Of a DNA stretch of 64,000 nt, positions 63,531 to 64,000 are shown piece by piece (the first letter of the stretch is position 1; the number at the start of each line of letters is the position of its first letter). The position numbers and the translations under genes were made by a program. The stretch comes from Cynocephalus volans (Eukaryota > Chordata > Mammalia > Dermoptera > Cynocephalidae). The DNA lies in the NCBI RefSeq assembly GCF_027409185.1, contig NC_084471.1, positions 8,709,035 through 8,773,034 of the forward strand, in the 5' to 3' direction. The notes beneath the pieces are model-generated. The model ran no database searches, was not told the DNA's origin, and saw nothing but the letters and a program-made list of their open reading frames with translations.

Positions 63531-64000
63531 GCATTCTTCCTCTAATCCCCAAAGTTCATGTCTGTCTCACAGGTAGATGCACTCATTTTATCCCTAAAGT
63601 CTTAACTTGCTTCAACTCAAAAGTGCAAAGACCAAAGTCCCATCTGTGAAACCAAAACAACTTGTCTACTTCCAAGATACAATGCTGGGACAAGCATAGG
63701 GTACATATTCCTGTCCAAAAAGGAAGAAATATGCCAAAAGAATGGGGTAACAGGTCCTAAGCAAGTCTGAAACCCAGCAGGCAAGCATCAGATATTAAAG
63801 CTGGCAAATCATGTACCTTGACTCCACGTTTGGCATTCTCCACACACTGGCATGGGGTTGGGTCCCCAAGTCCTTAGGCAGCTCCTCTTGTATGGCTTTC
63901 CTGGTCTCAGGTGATGCTGTAGCTCTCCGAGGCTGGCATTGCACACTGGTAGCTCCACAGTTCTGGGGTCTCCATGGCAGTCCTGTTCTCATGGCTGCAC
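63531..64000 (-). mobile_element. MaLR internal sequence, continues beyond the window (fossil)
   Basis: Directly adjoins the LTR and has MaLR internal wording (aaagttcatgtctgtctcac, gtccccaagtccttaggcag, gctgtagctctccgaggctg). With the LTR it is the 3' part of a minus-strand element, old and broken. Confidence 0.6.

Overview
Mammalian nuclear DNA. The three host genes have the one-to-one layout of human 22q13.2 (there: NAGA, PHETA2, SMDT1), seen here in reverse orientation. The window carries many tRNA-Ile-derived SINEs, as monomers and head-to-tail dimers ('ggccggcc...gctcacttgggagag...ctgataacaccaag'), which look like the CYN family known from colugos (Dermoptera). With MIR, L2, MaLR and L1 fossils this points to a colugo such as Galeopterus or Cynocephalus. 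That assignment rests on recognising the SINE, not on a search.

Layout. 1-1720: old repeats, two SINEs and a MaLR LTR. 1721-3720: SMDT1 on the minus strand (2 exons, complete) with a promoter rich in NRF1, ETS and CRE sites. 3777-10300: PHETA2 on the minus strand (single coding exon 5210-5968), a long 5' intron filled with retroviral fossils and SINEs, and a CpG island at about 9.66-10.33 kb. 11391-24436: segment A, with a complete nine-coding-exon NAGA gene on the plus strand (CDS 13554-21286). 24437-27661: L1 debris. 27662-40252: segment B, a direct-orientation second copy of segment A with a second complete NAGA gene (CDS 29254-36987). 40253-56330: L1 sequence, mostly minus strand, with layered insertions of LTRs, pogo/Tigger-type DNA transposons, SINEs and a retrocopy. 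56330-64000: gene-free sequence with SINEs, MIR/L2, an ERV-type LTR and a MaLR element that runs off the window end.

The main result is the NAGA duplication. Both copies encode uninterrupted 411-residue alpha-N-acetylgalactosaminidases with all splice sites, catalytic Asp156 and Asp217, and the Ser188/Ala191 N-acetyl pocket. Copy B lies inside an L1 ORF2 whose two halves flank it, so B is positionally the daughter. Yet B keeps the conserved sequence at most differing sites, while copy A at the ancestral locus has lost a glycosylation sequon and changed residues beside the acid/base. Divergence between the copies is patchy: about 0.5-2% over much of the segment, but about 4-7% around exons 3-6. 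The promoters also differ.

Working together: NAGA is a lysosomal exoglycosidase, PHETA2 an endosomal/Golgi trafficking adaptor, and SMDT1 a subunit of the mitochondrial calcium uniporter. They are neighbours by synteny and do not form an operon or shared pathway. NDUFA6 (expected to the left) and WBP2NL (expected to the right) are not visible.
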